From contig NZ_FOWC01000018.1 of assembly GCF_900115345.1 (NCBI RefSeq), positions 1-64,000 on the forward strand: a DNA stretch of 64,000 nt, in the 5' to 3' direction. The stretch's first letter is position 1; each line of letters starts with the position of its first letter. The notes below the pieces were generated by a model that was not told where the DNA came from, ran no database searches, and saw only the letters and a list, made by a program, of their open reading frames with translations. A program made the position numbers and the translations under genes. Shown here in pieces: positions 25,888-34,666 of the stretch. This DNA is from Amycolatopsis rubida. GTDB lineage: Bacteria; Actinomycetota; Actinomycetes; Mycobacteriales; Pseudonocardiaceae.

Positions 25888-26697
25888 CTAGATCCGGCCG
25901 CCGCTGGAGCTGTCGCCGCCGGAAAGCCGCTGCGCCAGGTAAACCGGCACCGTCGAGACGATGATCAGCACCGCCGCGACCACGTTGACCACCGGGGCCT
26001 GGTTCGGCCGGAACAGGTTGTTGTAGATCCAGATCGGCAGCGTTTCCATGCCGGTGCCGAGGGTGAACGTCGTCACGATGATCTCGTCGAACGACAGCGC
26101 GAAGGCGAGCAATCCGCCTGCCAGCAAAGCGGAGCGCAGCATCGGGAAGGTCACCAGGCGGAACGTCGTCATGCCGTCCGCGCCGAGATCCATGGACGCT
26201 TCTTCGAGATTCCCGCCCATCCGGCGCAACCGGGCGACCACGTTGTTGAACACCACCACGATGCAGAACGTGGCGTGCGCGATGATCGCCGTCATCAGCC
26301 CGAGGTCGAGGCCGAAGATCGTCCGGAACGCGTTGTTCAGCGCGATGCCGGTGACGATGCCGGGAAGCGCGATCGGCAGGATCACCAGCAGCGACAACGA
26401 GTTCCGCCCGAAGAACCGGTACTTCTGCAACGCGAACGCGGCCATCGTGCCGAGCACCAAAGCGATCGCGGTCGCCGAAAGCCCGGCGATGACGCTGGTC
26501 CACAAGGCGTGCAGGGCGCCCTCGTTGGTGATCGCCCGGCCCCACCATTCCAGGGTGAAGCTCTTGGGCGGCCAGCCGAACGTGGTGTCCGCGTTCACCG
26601 AGTTCAGCAGGACCACCAGCAGCGGGAAATAGATCACCGCGAATCCGGCGCCGAGCGCGGTCCACAACAGCACCCGGGCGGGTTTCGACATCCGCAC
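25888..26697 (-). CDS. potC: Polyamine ABC transporter permease (PotC-like)
   Basis: A 269-residue inner-membrane permease with about six hydrophobic segments. The EAA loop for the ATPase reads LEEASMDLGADGMTTFRLVTFP. Strong resemblance to PotC lies in LPIALPGIVTGIALNNAF and the late SFDEIIVTTF. A GTG at 26697 follows GGAGACC. It begins 9 nt after potB and is the last gene of the operon. It works with PotA, PotB and PotD in ATP-driven import of putrescine or spermidine. Confidence 0.88.
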   Translation of the reverse strand: MRMSKPARVLLWTALGAGFAVIYFPLLVVLLNSVNADTTFGWPPKSFTLEWWGRAITNEGALHALWTSVIAGLSATAIALVLGTMAAFALQKYRFFGRNSLSLLVILPIALPGIVTGIALNNAFRTIFGLDLGLMTAIIAHATFCIVVVFNNVVARLRRMGGNLEEASMDLGADGMTTFRLVTFPMLRSALLAGGLLAFALSFDEIIVTTFTLGTGMETLPIWIYNNLFRPNQAPVVNVVAAVLIIVSTVPVYLAQRLSGGDSSSGGRI

Positions 26698-26706
26698 GGC
26701 GGTCTC

Positions 26707-27588
26707 CTAGAGGTTGTCCAGCGCACCGGTGCGACGCACCGCGGCCAGGTAGACGAGCATGATCACGACCGGAACCGTCGCGACGGTCGCGGCGAACGGC
26801 AGGTTGTTGGCCGCGCCGATGTTGTCGTACACGACGTTGCCGAGCATCTGCGAGGTGCCGCCGACGATCTTCACCGCGATGTAGTCGCCGAGCGACAGCG
26901 AGAAGGTGAAGATCGATCCCGCGACGATCGCCGGGAAGGTCAGCGGCAGGATCACCGAACGGAACGTGCGGAACGATTTCGCGCCGAGGTCGCCGGAAGC
27001 GTCCACCAGGGACGTCGGAAGCTTTTCCAGGCCCGCGTAGATCGGCAGGATCATGTACGGCAGCCAGAGGTAGGACAGCGTGATCACGGTCGCCGCGACG
27101 CCGTATCCCGGGCCGGACAGGCCGAGCGGGTCCAGCAGCCAGTTCAGCACTCCGTTGCCGGACAACAGGGTCCGCCACGCGTAGGCCTTCACCAGGTAGC
27201 TCGCCCACAACGGCGTCATCACCATGATCACCAGCAGCCGCTGCGCCCGCGGCGACGCGAGTTTGGCCATGGCGAACGCCATCGGGAACGCGATCACCGC
27301 GTCGATCACGGTCACCAGCAGCGCGATGCCGACGGTGCGGAACGTGATCGTGCGATAAACAGAATCACTGAAAAGAGTGACAAAGTTGTCGAAGGACCAG
27401 TCGGTGACCACCTTGCCGGTGAAGACGTCGGTGGACCAGAAGGCCGTGATGAAGAGGGCGGCGAGCGCGCCGAGGTAGGCCAGGCCGAGCCAGAGCATCG
27501 GCGCGGTGAGGAGAAGTCCGAGGCGCAGCTTGGGTTTGCGGTGGAAGAAAGCCGAGATGCGGTGGCTCGGCGGGCTCACGGCGGTCAT
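26707..27588 (-). CDS. potB: Polyamine ABC transporter permease (PotB-like)
   Basis: A 293-residue permease with about six membrane segments and the coupling loop LVDASGDLGAKSFRTFRSVILP. The partner subunit PotC follows after 9 nt. The N-terminal 25 residues are polar and basic, as usual for this subunit. The 126-nt gap before it holds two hairpins that could lower permease expression relative to the binding protein. Confidence 0.88.
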   Translation of the reverse strand: MTAVSPPSHRISAFFHRKPKLRLGLLLTAPMLWLGLAYLGALAALFITAFWSTDVFTGKVVTDWSFDNFVTLFSDSVYRTITFRTVGIALLVTVIDAVIAFPMAFAMAKLASPRAQRLLVIMVMTPLWASYLVKAYAWRTLLSGNGVLNWLLDPLGLSGPGYGVAATVITLSYLWLPYMILPIYAGLEKLPTSLVDASGDLGAKSFRTFRSVILPLTFPAIVAGSIFTFSLSLGDYIAVKIVGGTSQMLGNVVYDNIGAANNLPFAATVATVPVVIMLVYLAAVRRTGALDNL

Positions 27589-27626
27589 GTCTTAGCGCTT
27601 TCGGGTGTGGAGGGGAGAAAAGCCGA

Positions 27627-27707
27627 GGGCTGCGGGAACATTGGGGAGGGCCCGCAGCCCCCGGCGGACTCGCGGACGCCAGCGCGGTGGGTACCGGCAT
27701 CCGCGAG
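27627..27707 (-). terminator. Two intercistronic hairpins between potD and potB
   Basis: In the minus-strand transcript the first stem pairs 27696-27707 with 27669-27680 (12 bp with one G-U), and the second is a perfect 10-bp stem, 27651-27660 with 27627-27636. Hairpins after a binding-protein gene commonly protect its mRNA 3' end or terminate part of the transcripts, giving more binding protein than permease. Confidence 0.65.
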
Positions 27708-27714
27708 AGCCAGT

Positions 27715-28923
27715 TCAGCCCTTGATCTCGGTCCAGGCCCGGGTCCAGTCGCCGTAGTCCTTGCACTTGACGTCCGTGCGGCCGTCGAGGCACTGCGGGA
27801 TCGGCGTGGTCCAGTACTGGATCTTGGCGGCGTACGCGGCGTCGTTGGCGTGGTAGGTGTCGCACAGCGACTTGTCCTTGAACTCCGCACAGGCCTTGGA
27901 GTTCGCCGGGGCCTCACCGAAGTACTCGGCGACCTGAGCGTTCACCTTCGGGCTCGTGATGTAGTCCATCCACTTGTACGCGCACGTCTTGTGCTGCGAC
28001 TTCGCGGACACCATCCAGGTGTCCGACCAGCCGGTCGCACCCTCGCTCGGCACCGTGGCCGCGATCGGCGCGCCCTCGCTCTTCGCGAGGTTCACCGTCA
28101 CCTGCCAGGCCGTGCCGATCACGCCGTCGCCGCTCTTGAGCGACTGCGTTTCCTTGAGGTAGTCCGACCAGTACTCCTCGACCAGCGGGCGCTGCTTCTT
28201 GAGCAGGTCCGTGGCCGCCTTGAACTGCTTGTCGTCCAGCGCGTACGGGTTCTTGATGCCCAGGTCCGGCTGGTGCGCCATCAGGTACAGCGCGGCGTCG
28301 GCGATGTAGATCGGCGAGTCGTAGGCGATGACCTTGCCCTTGAACTGCGACTTCTCGTCGAACATCGGCGACCACGACTTCGGCTCCGGCTGCACCTTGT
28401 CGGTGCGGTAGGCCAGCACGTTCGCGCCCCAGCCGTGCGGGATGCCGTAGGCGACGTTGTTGACGCTGTTCCACGACTTGTTCTTGAGGAACGGGTAAAT
28501 GTCGTTGTAGTTCGGGACAAGCGCGGTGTTGACCGGCTCGACGTCGCCCGAGGCGACCAGCCGCAGCGAGGCGTCGCCGGAGGCGGAAACCACGTCGTAC
28601 TGCCCGGTCTTCATCAGCGTCACGGCCTCGTCGGAGGTGCCGAACGGCTTGACGTTGACCTTGCATCCGGTCTGCTGCTCGAACGGCGTGACCCAGTTGA
28701 CCTTCGAGTCGTTCGAGCCGTTTTCCGCGTAACCGGGCCACGCGAGCACGTTCAGCTGGCCTTCCGGCTGACCGAGCTGCGTCAGCGCGTTCAGCTTCGG
28801 CGGCGTGAAGCCCTGTGCGCCTGGCGCCGACCCCGCTTTGGAGTCAGAGCCCGAGGTGCCGCAGGCAGCGAGCAGGAGGCTCACGCCGCACAGCCCTGCG
28901 AGCAGCGTCTTCCTGTTCTTCAT
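27715..28923 (-). CDS. potD: Polyamine-binding lipoprotein (PotD/PotF-like)
   Basis: A 402-residue extracellular solute-binding lipoprotein. The signal peptide ends in LLAAC with Cys21 as the lipid anchor. The mature part has the type II binding-protein pattern of spermidine/putrescine receptors: LNVLAWPGYAENG at the start of domain I, VKPFGTSDEAVTLMKTGQYDVVSASGD near 90-115, and YGIPHGWGANVLAYRTDKV. The ligand (putrescine, spermidine or another cationic compound) is inferred from homology and from the neighbouring aldehyde dehydrogenase. The start is ATG at 28923, 26 nt after potA. Confidence 0.88.
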   Translation of the reverse strand: MKNRKTLLAGLCGVSLLLAACGTSGSDSKAGSAPGAQGFTPPKLNALTQLGQPEGQLNVLAWPGYAENGSNDSKVNWVTPFEQQTGCKVNVKPFGTSDEAVTLMKTGQYDVVSASGDASLRLVASGDVEPVNTALVPNYNDIYPFLKNKSWNSVNNVAYGIPHGWGANVLAYRTDKVQPEPKSWSPMFDEKSQFKGKVIAYDSPIYIADAALYLMAHQPDLGIKNPYALDDKQFKAATDLLKKQRPLVEEYWSDYLKETQSLKSGDGVIGTAWQVTVNLAKSEGAPIAATVPSEGATGWSDTWMVSAKSQHKTCAYKWMDYITSPKVNAQVAEYFGEAPANSKACAEFKDKSLCDTYHANDAAYAAKIQYWTTPIPQCLDGRTDVKCKDYGDWTRAWTEIKG

Positions 28924-28949
28924 AGCGAGAGAAACCTTCCCGTGAGGAA

Positions 28950-30026
28950 CTAGCCGGCTTCGGGGACCCGGAAACTGTGTTCGCGGCGCCAGCGCAGGCG
29001 GACGCGACCGTCGGCGAACTCGGTCGGCTCGCTGGTGTTCTGGCGGACAACGGACAACTGGCCCCCGGCATCGAGCGCGACAGCGTAGCGCACCGTCGAA
29101 CCGGCATAAACGACATCCGTGACCGAACCGGTCGCCGAAGTCTCTCCGGGACCGGCCGGCGACGCAAGGTCTCCGTCGATGCGGATCTTCTCCGGCCGGA
29201 TGCTGTACACGCCCGGCCTGCCGATCACCGCCTCCGCGCTGCGCCCGCTGAGCAGGTTCGAGGTGCCGACAAACCCTGCCACGAAGGCACTAGCCGGGCG
29301 TTCGTAGACCTCCACCGGAGTACCGACCTGTTCGATGCGGCCCGCGTTGAACACGGCGATCCGGTCGCTCATGGTGAGCGCTTCGTCCTGATCGTGGGTG
29401 ACGAAGACGAAGGTAATGCCGACCTCGCGCTGGATCTGCTTGAGCTCGACCTGCATGGTCTGGCGCAGCTTCAGGTCAAGTGCGCCAAGAGGTTCATCCA
29501 AAAGCAACACTTTCGGGTGATTTACGAGAGCGCGAGCGAGCGCGACGCGCTGCCGCTGTCCCCCGGACATCTGCGTCGGCTTGCGGTCGCCGAAATCCTC
29601 CAGCCGCACCGTGCGCAGCGCTTCCTTCGCGCGGTCCCGGCGTTCGGTTTTCCCGACCCGCTTGACTTTCAGGCCGTACTCCACGTTCTGCTGCACCGTC
29701 ATGTGCGGAAAGAGCGCGTAGTCCTGGAAAACCGTGTTCACGTCGCGGTCGAACGGAGCCAGCTGGCTCACGTCCTTGCCTTCGAGTTCGATCGTGCCCG
29801 CGGTGGGCAGTTCGAACCCGGCGATCATCCGCAGCACCGTGGTCTTGCCGGAACCGGACGGGCCGAGCATCGAGAAGAACTCGCCGGGCGGGATGTCGAG
29901 GTCGACCCCGTCCACGGCGCGCACCTTGTCGAAGTGCTTTTCCAGTCCGGTGAGCCGGATCGCCGGCTGTCCGGTATGCGGACGCTTTCCCGGCGGCCGG
30001 GTCTCGGCGGGGGCTTGATGGGGCAT
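28950..30026 (-). CDS. potA: Polyamine ABC transporter ATP-binding protein (PotA-like)
   Basis: A 358-residue ATPase energising the Pot importer. Walker A is GPSGSGKTT, the signature MSGGQRQRVALARAL, Walker B VLLLDEPLGALD and the switch histidine FVFVTHDQDEAL. A C-terminal TOBE-type regulatory region (about 250-358) follows. The ATG at 30026 was chosen because GGAAGG lies 6 nt upstream; an in-frame GTG at 30053 would add nine residues and overlap the upstream dehydrogenase gene's spacer. It follows the aldehyde dehydrogenase directly in the operon. Confidence 0.92.
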   Translation of the reverse strand: MPHQAPAETRPPGKRPHTGQPAIRLTGLEKHFDKVRAVDGVDLDIPPGEFFSMLGPSGSGKTTVLRMIAGFELPTAGTIELEGKDVSQLAPFDRDVNTVFQDYALFPHMTVQQNVEYGLKVKRVGKTERRDRAKEALRTVRLEDFGDRKPTQMSGGQRQRVALARALVNHPKVLLLDEPLGALDLKLRQTMQVELKQIQREVGITFVFVTHDQDEALTMSDRIAVFNAGRIEQVGTPVEVYERPASAFVAGFVGTSNLLSGRSAEAVIGRPGVYSIRPEKIRIDGDLASPAGPGETSATGSVTDVVYAGSTVRYAVALDAGGQLSVVRQNTSEPTEFADGRVRLRWRREHSFRVPEAG

Positions 30027-30058
30027 GACAGGCCTTCCGATGAATCTGGTCACGACGG

Positions 30059-31474
30059 CTACAGCGCACTCATCACGTGCTTGACGCGGGTGTAGTCCTC
30101 AAGGCCGTACAGCGAGAGGTCCTTGCCGTAGCCGGACCGCTTGAACCCGCCGTGCGGCATCTCGGCCACGAGCGGAATGTGCGTGTTGATCCACACGCAT
30201 CCGAAGTCGAGTTTCGCCGAGAACTTCATGGCTCGCTGGTGGTCCCTGGTCCACACCGAGGAGGCGAGGCCGTAGGGAACCCCGTTGGCGTGCTTGAGCG
30301 CTTCGTCGTCCTCAGTGAACCGCTGGACCGTGATGACCGGGCCGAAGACCTCGTTCTGGATGATCTCGTCGTCCTGCCGGAGACCGGAAACCACGGTGGC
30401 CTCGTAGAAATAGCCCTCGTCGCCGGCCCGCCGTCCTCCACAGTGGACAGTCGCGTGCTCCGGGAGCCGGTCGATGAAGCCGGAGACCTTTTCCAGCTGT
30501 GCGGCGTTGTTGAGCGGCCCGAACGCGGCGTCGGAGTCCGTGCCGGTCTTGTTCGCCTCGGCCTGCCGGGTGAGCGCGTTGACGAAAGTGTCGTGCACGT
30601 CGTCGTGCACCAGCACGCGAGTGGCGGCCGTGCAGTCCTGGCCCGCGTTGAAATAGCCAGCCGCGGCGATGGCTTCGGCGGCCGCTTCCAGATCGGCGTC
30701 CGGGAACACGATCACCGGGGCCTTGCCGCCCAGTTCGAGATGCACGCGCTTGACGTCGTGCGCCGCCGAACCGGCGACCTCGATGCCCGCTCGCACCGAG
30801 CCGGTGATCGACACCATCGCCGGGATGTCGTGCTCTACCAACGCCCGTCCGGTGTCGCGGTCGCCGGAGATCACGTTGAACACGCCCGCGGGCAGGTGCT
30901 CGCCGCAGATCTCGGCGAGCAGCAGTGTGGAGGCGGGTGTGGTGTCGGACGGCTTGAGCACGATGGTGTTGCCCGCGGCGAGCGCCGGCGCGATCTTCCA
31001 GATCGCCATCATCAGCGGGTAGTTCCACGGCGTCACCTGCGCGCAGACGCCGACCGGCTCGCGGCGGACGAACGACGTGTGGCCTTCCATGTACTCGCCG
31101 GCCGAGCGGCCTTCGAGCACGCGCGCGGCACCGGCGAAGAAGCGCACCTGGTCGATGACCGCGGGCAACTCCTCCTCCATGGTCAGCGCGAACGGCTTGC
31201 CGGTGTCCCGCGCTTCGACGCGGATGATCTCCTCGCCGCGCGCCTCAAGCGCGTCAGCGATCTTCAGCAGTGCGAGCTGCCGCTGCGCCGGGGTGGTCTC
31301 GCGCCAGCTTTCGAACGCTTCCGCGGCGACCTTCAGTGCGCGGTCCACGTCCTCGGCGCCGGCCACCGGCGCGGTGCAGTACGCACGTCCAGTAACCGGG
31401 TCGACGATCTCCGCGACCTTTCCGGACAGCGAGTCGACATAGGTCCCGCCGACGTAGTGCTTCAACTCCTGCAC
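30059..31474 (-). CDS. Gamma-aminobutyraldehyde dehydrogenase-like aldehyde dehydrogenase
   Basis: A 471-residue NAD(P)-dependent aldehyde dehydrogenase. TPWNYPLMMAIWK and the ITGSVRAG cofactor loop precede the base glutamate in HLELGGKAPV and the nucleophile in NAGQDCTAATRV. It resembles the 4-aminobutanal/betaine aldehyde dehydrogenase branch, and it is the first gene of an operon followed directly by potA-potD-potB-potC. That context supports oxidation of 4-aminobutanal from putrescine to GABA. The GTG at 31474 was chosen because AGGAGG lies 6-7 nt upstream; an earlier in-frame ATG at 31522 sits on the predicted transcription start and is unlikely. No putrescine oxidase or transaminase gene is seen in the operon. 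Confidence 0.88.
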   Translation of the reverse strand: MQELKHYVGGTYVDSLSGKVAEIVDPVTGRAYCTAPVAGAEDVDRALKVAAEAFESWRETTPAQRQLALLKIADALEARGEEIIRVEARDTGKPFALTMEEELPAVIDQVRFFAGAARVLEGRSAGEYMEGHTSFVRREPVGVCAQVTPWNYPLMMAIWKIAPALAAGNTIVLKPSDTTPASTLLLAEICGEHLPAGVFNVISGDRDTGRALVEHDIPAMVSITGSVRAGIEVAGSAAHDVKRVHLELGGKAPVIVFPDADLEAAAEAIAAAGYFNAGQDCTAATRVLVHDDVHDTFVNALTRQAEANKTGTDSDAAFGPLNNAAQLEKVSGFIDRLPEHATVHCGGRRAGDEGYFYEATVVSGLRQDDEIIQNEVFGPVITVQRFTEDDEALKHANGVPYGLASSVWTRDHQRAMKFSAKLDFGCVWINTHIPLVAEMPHGGFKRSGYGKDLSLYGLEDYTRVKHVMSAL

Positions 31475-31504
31475 GCGTGCGCCTCCTGACTCTCCGTGGC
31501 AGGA

Positions 31505-31528
31505 TGAAACATATAACTCCATATTTCA
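31505..31528. promoter_or_regulatory. AT-rich dyad, probable GntR operator
   Basis: An imperfect inverted repeat TGAAAC-ATAT / ATAT-TTCA spans 31505-31528 in the gap between the divergent dehydrogenase and GntR genes. It is almost entirely A/T at its core in a GC-rich genome and overlaps the -10 and spacer of the promoter at 31508-31536. Its place suits autoregulation and repression of the Pot operon by the adjacent GntR protein. Confidence 0.65.
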
Positions 31529-31536
31529 AATGACAA
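31508..31536 (-). promoter_or_regulatory. Promoter of the aldehyde dehydrogenase-pot operon
   Basis: The minus strand reads TTGTCA (31536-31531), a 17-bp spacer and TATGTT (31513-31508), a good sigma-70 promoter. Transcription would start near 31501 and reach the GTG at 31474 after a short leader with AGGAGG. The overlapping dyad suggests repression in the absence of inducer. Confidence 0.7.
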
Positions 31537-31587
31537 GGCCCTGGGGCAGGATTGGCTCCAACGGATGCCGAGACGGGTGGACCAACG

Positions 31588-32331
31588 ATGCGCAAGGAGA
31601 TGTCGAACAGCGCACGACTGGCGATGTTCGCCCCGCTGGAACAGGTGGGGCGCGCGGAAGCAGTCGCGGCGAGGCTGTTCGACGCCATCACGCTCGGTCT
31701 CCTCGACGACGCAGAGCAGTTGCCGAGCGAGGCCGAACTCGCCGCGCAGTTCCGCGTCTCCACGGTCACCGTGCGCGAGGCGCTCGCGGTGCTGCGGCAG
31801 CAGGGTCTCGTCGAAACGCGGCGCGGGCGCGGCGGCGGCAGTTTCGTGCGCACCCCGGACTGGCCCGCGCAGAGTTCCTGGGCCGAACGCCTGCGATTGG
31901 TCTCAATGGCTGAACTTCGCGACTTCGGCGACCACTACCTCGCCGTCGCGGGCTCGGCCGCGAAACTCGCCGCGGAACGCAGCACTCCCGAAGATCTCGA
32001 ACGGCTGCGGCTCACCGCGGAAGACCTCCTCGGCGCGAGCGGCCCCGACGCGACCCGCGCGGAACGGCACTTCCACCTCGAAGTCGCCGCCGCCGCGCAG
32101 TCCCCGCGGCTCACCAACCAGGAAGTTCAGCTGCAGAGCGAACACGGCGTATTGCTCTGGGCGCCCCTCGGCGACAAGGAAACCTGCCGCGGGTCTTACG
32201 CTGAGCACCAGGCGATCGTCTCGGCGATCGCCTCGGCCGACGGCGATCGGGCGCGCGCCCTGACCGAAGAGCACCTCCTCGGCGCGCTTGATCGGCTCGC
32301 AGATCTGCACCTGACCCTCGAAACGCCGTAA
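31588..32331 (+). CDS. GntR-family (FadR subfamily-like) transcriptional regulator
   Basis: A 247-residue regulator. The winged helix occupies about residues 20-85 (LFDAITLGLLDDAEQLPSEA, RVSTVTVREALAVLRQQGLV, ETRRGRGGGSFV). An all-helical effector domain follows with EHQAIVSAIASADGDRARAL near 208-227, as in FCD-type GntR proteins. The ATG at 31588 follows GGGTGG; a TTG at 31552 is open upstream but lies in the promoter region. It is divergent from the aldehyde dehydrogenase-pot operon and is followed 32 nt later by the Cache gene, so it probably controls this block in response to polyamine, GABA or a related metabolite. Confidence 0.85.
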   Translation: MRKEMSNSARLAMFAPLEQVGRAEAVAARLFDAITLGLLDDAEQLPSEAELAAQFRVSTVTVREALAVLRQQGLVETRRGRGGGSFVRTPDWPAQSSWAERLRLVSMAELRDFGDHYLAVAGSAAKLAAERSTPEDLERLRLTAEDLLGASGPDATRAERHFHLEVAAAAQSPRLTNQEVQLQSEHGVLLWAPLGDKETCRGSYAEHQAIVSAIASADGDRARALTEEHLLGALDRLADLHLTLETP

Positions 32332-32363
32332 GCTCCGATGACCCGCATCACGAGGTGAGCATC

Positions 32364-33104
32364 GTGACCGACACCCACACGCTGACCGGCGAAGAGGTAG
32401 TGACCCAGGTTTCCGCCCTCGTCGAGGAGATTTTCGCGCGCCTGAAGCCGGTTCTGGCCGCCGCCGAGACGCTGCTCGCCGAGTCCGCCGACCCGTCCGC
32501 CGAGGCGCTGCACACGATCCGGCCGCAGGTCGTCGAGGCGCTCGGCGGCCTCGTGGTCGGCGCGGGCTTCGTGACCGCGCCGAATGTCCTTGCCGATCAG
32601 GAACTCGGCTTCGAATGGTGGACCTCCTGCCGCACCGACGACGGTTCGCCGGAACAGCTGTTCATCAGCCTCGACCCGGAGAGCCCCAATTTCCTTGACT
32701 ACACGCGGCAATCCTGGTTCACCGTCCCGCGCGACAGCGGGCGGCGGCATGTCAATGGGCCATACGTGGACTATCTCTGCACCGACGAGTACACGCTGAC
32801 CTTCACCGTTCCTGTTACCCGCGGTGAGGAATTCGCCGGAGTCGTTGGTGCGGACGTGTATGTGCGCGAGTTCGAGCGCACGGTGAGTCGCCGGCTGCGC
32901 GCGCTCGGCCGGACCGCCGCGTTGCTCAACGCGCAGGGGCGGGTGATCGTGTCGAACAGCGTGCGGAAGGCGACCGGGTCGCTGGTGCGCGAGATCGACG
33001 TGCCTGCCTGGTGGGCGTCCGGCGCGGAACCGTATACCGCGCCGGGCGGGATGACGTTGCGGCGGTGCGGGGATTCGCCGATCACGCTGCTGGTCACGAC
33101 CTGA
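32364..33104 (+). CDS. Soluble Cache-domain protein without output domain
   Basis: A 246-residue protein whose middle and C-terminal parts resemble a Cache/PDC small-molecule sensor fold: ELGFEWWTSCRTDDG, FLDYTRQSWFTVPRDSGRRHVNGPYVDYLCTDEYTLTFTVPV, and EFAGVVGADVYVREFERTVS. The N-terminal 60 residues are probably helical. No signal peptide, membrane segment, kinase, methyl-accepting or cyclase domain is present, which is unusual because Cache domains normally sit outside the cell on receptors. The GTG at 32364 is preceded by GAGGTGAG; GTG at 32355 is also possible. It is in an apparent operon with the GntR gene. Its 3' end overlaps that of the convergent PucR gene by 11 nt. Confidence 0.75.
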   Translation: MTDTHTLTGEEVVTQVSALVEEIFARLKPVLAAAETLLAESADPSAEALHTIRPQVVEALGGLVVGAGFVTAPNVLADQELGFEWWTSCRTDDGSPEQLFISLDPESPNFLDYTRQSWFTVPRDSGRRHVNGPYVDYLCTDEYTLTFTVPVTRGEEFAGVVGADVYVREFERTVSRRLRALGRTAALLNAQGRVIVSNSVRKATGSLVREIDVPAWWASGAEPYTAPGGMTLRRCGDSPITLLVTT

Positions 33105-34512
33105 TCTGGAGAGCGAACCACAGTTCCGCGCGGACGCCTGGTGCGTCGAGGTCCCGGCCCAGCAGTTCGGCGGCCTTGGTGACCCGGTTGCGCAAGGTGT
33201 GCCGGTGTACGCCGAGCTTCGTCGCGGCGAGGTCCCAATGGCCGTGGTGTTCGAGCCAGCAACGCAGCGACAGCTCCAGGTCGCCGCGGCCGGTCCGGTC
33301 GAATTCCCTTACCGGAGCGAGCAGCTGGCCGGAAAAAGCTTGCGCGGCTTGATGATCGACCAGGCCGAGCAATCCGGCCCCGGCGTGGTCGGCATAGCGC
33401 AGCAACGGCACGCGCTGGGTCCGTGCCGCCTCGGCCGCTTCTTCCGCTTGCCTTAACGCCGCCGGGAACTCCCCCGTTGACAGTCCACTGTGGAACTCTC
33501 CAGTTTCCGCGACAATCGCGCCCACCTCGCCGTTCTCCGCCAGGACGATCAGCTTGTCCCCGCGATGCGCGGGGAACACTTGCCCGGCAAGGGTTTCCAG
33601 CCGTTCGTACAGCGTGTTCCGGGCAGCCTTGCTCCCTTTTACCGCCAGCACCGTCCACGGTTCCCGCGGAAGATCCGGTACCACCTCGCGGGCCAGCTTG
33701 TCGTGTCCGGCGGCGAGCAGCTCCAGCACGCCGGTATGCAGCTGGGAAAGCGAACGTCGCTGCGCGCGATCCTGTTCCAGGGCAAGGGAAAGCAGCGAAA
33801 CCGCGGTGTTGACGATGTGCCGTCCGGCGCTGTCCAGCGGTTCTGCGGTACCGACCGCCAGCGCGCCCCGCGTGTGCAGAGTCTGGATCACGACCTCGTC
33901 GTCGCCACGAGACACCACACGCGTGCCCGCGCGAAGACTGGTGACGTCCAGTTCGACACTGCGCGCTTTGGCCGACGACGCCTCGCGCACACGTCCGGCG
34001 GAGTCGTACAACACGACCCAGCCGTCGATAAGCCGCGCGAGCCGACGCACCACTCCCCCGGCACCGCTGCTCCCGACCGCGGTGCGGGTCAGCTCCTGTT
34101 GAGCCCGGCCGATCCGCACCGTCGCGGCGTACTCGTCAGCCGCGACCGACCGGGAGACCGCGCGTGTGATCGCGATGAACGGCGTCTTCCGCGGCACCTC
34201 CAGCACCGGCAATCCGACTTCGTCGGCGACCGCCACCAACGCATCCGGCACCTTCGCGTGGCTCAGCCCAACACCGAAGCCGAGGCCGGCGACATCCGCG
34301 TCGACCAGCCTCCGGATGTACGCCGCGTACGTGGCGCTGTAGAGCGTCAGACCGGTCGTGAGCAGCAGTTCCCCTCCTTCGAGGAAGCTCTGCGGGTCGG
34401 TCAGCTCGGTGGGGTGCACCCAGCCGATCGGGCGGTCCAGCCCGGCCTCGCCCGCGACCACGCGCAGGCCGAGCGCGGGTTCGGCGGCCAGTGCGCGCAG
34501 GGTGAGTGCCAT
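33094..34512 (-). CDS. PucR-family transcriptional regulator
   Basis: A 472-residue regulator. An N-terminal PucR domain (MALTLRALAAEPALGLRVVAGEAGLDRPIGWVHPTEL, about 1-120) is followed by a GGDEF-like/GAF-like middle region (about 150-380) and a C-terminal helix-turn-helix (SLRCWLEHHGHWDLAATKLG with VHRHTLRNRVTKAAELLG). The ATG at 34512 fits other PucR N-termini; no Shine-Dalgarno is visible and TACACT lies about 8 nt upstream, so the mRNA may be leaderless. It is divergent from gabT, the usual place for a GABA-pathway activator. Confidence 0.88.
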   Translation of the reverse strand: MALTLRALAAEPALGLRVVAGEAGLDRPIGWVHPTELTDPQSFLEGGELLLTTGLTLYSATYAAYIRRLVDADVAGLGFGVGLSHAKVPDALVAVADEVGLPVLEVPRKTPFIAITRAVSRSVAADEYAATVRIGRAQQELTRTAVGSSGAGGVVRRLARLIDGWVVLYDSAGRVREASSAKARSVELDVTSLRAGTRVVSRGDDEVVIQTLHTRGALAVGTAEPLDSAGRHIVNTAVSLLSLALEQDRAQRRSLSQLHTGVLELLAAGHDKLAREVVPDLPREPWTVLAVKGSKAARNTLYERLETLAGQVFPAHRGDKLIVLAENGEVGAIVAETGEFHSGLSTGEFPAALRQAEEAAEAARTQRVPLLRYADHAGAGLLGLVDHQAAQAFSGQLLAPVREFDRTGRGDLELSLRCWLEHHGHWDLAATKLGVHRHTLRNRVTKAAELLGRDLDAPGVRAELWFALQIRS

Positions 34513-34603
34513 AACGGCCAAGTGTAGCTGCCAAGTTGGACAGAATGGCCAGCTGACGGCGGGCGGCGCAGGCCCCATCCTGAGGGCGACCCACCTGAAA
34601 GCT

Positions 34604-34645
34604 CGTGAGTGCCTACGCCGGTTCCAACCGGGATCAGCACTCACG
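34604..34645. repeat. Dispersed palindrome copy C
   Basis: Perfect 9-bp arms CGTGAGTGC (34604-34612) and GCACTCACG (34637-34645) enclose a second inner inverted element (CCGGTT/AACCGG). The copy lies in the pucR-gabT intergenic region, upstream of gabT, so any regulatory role here would concern initiation rather than termination. Confidence 0.75.
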
Positions 34646-34666
34646 ACCCGCGACGCAGGAGCGCCC

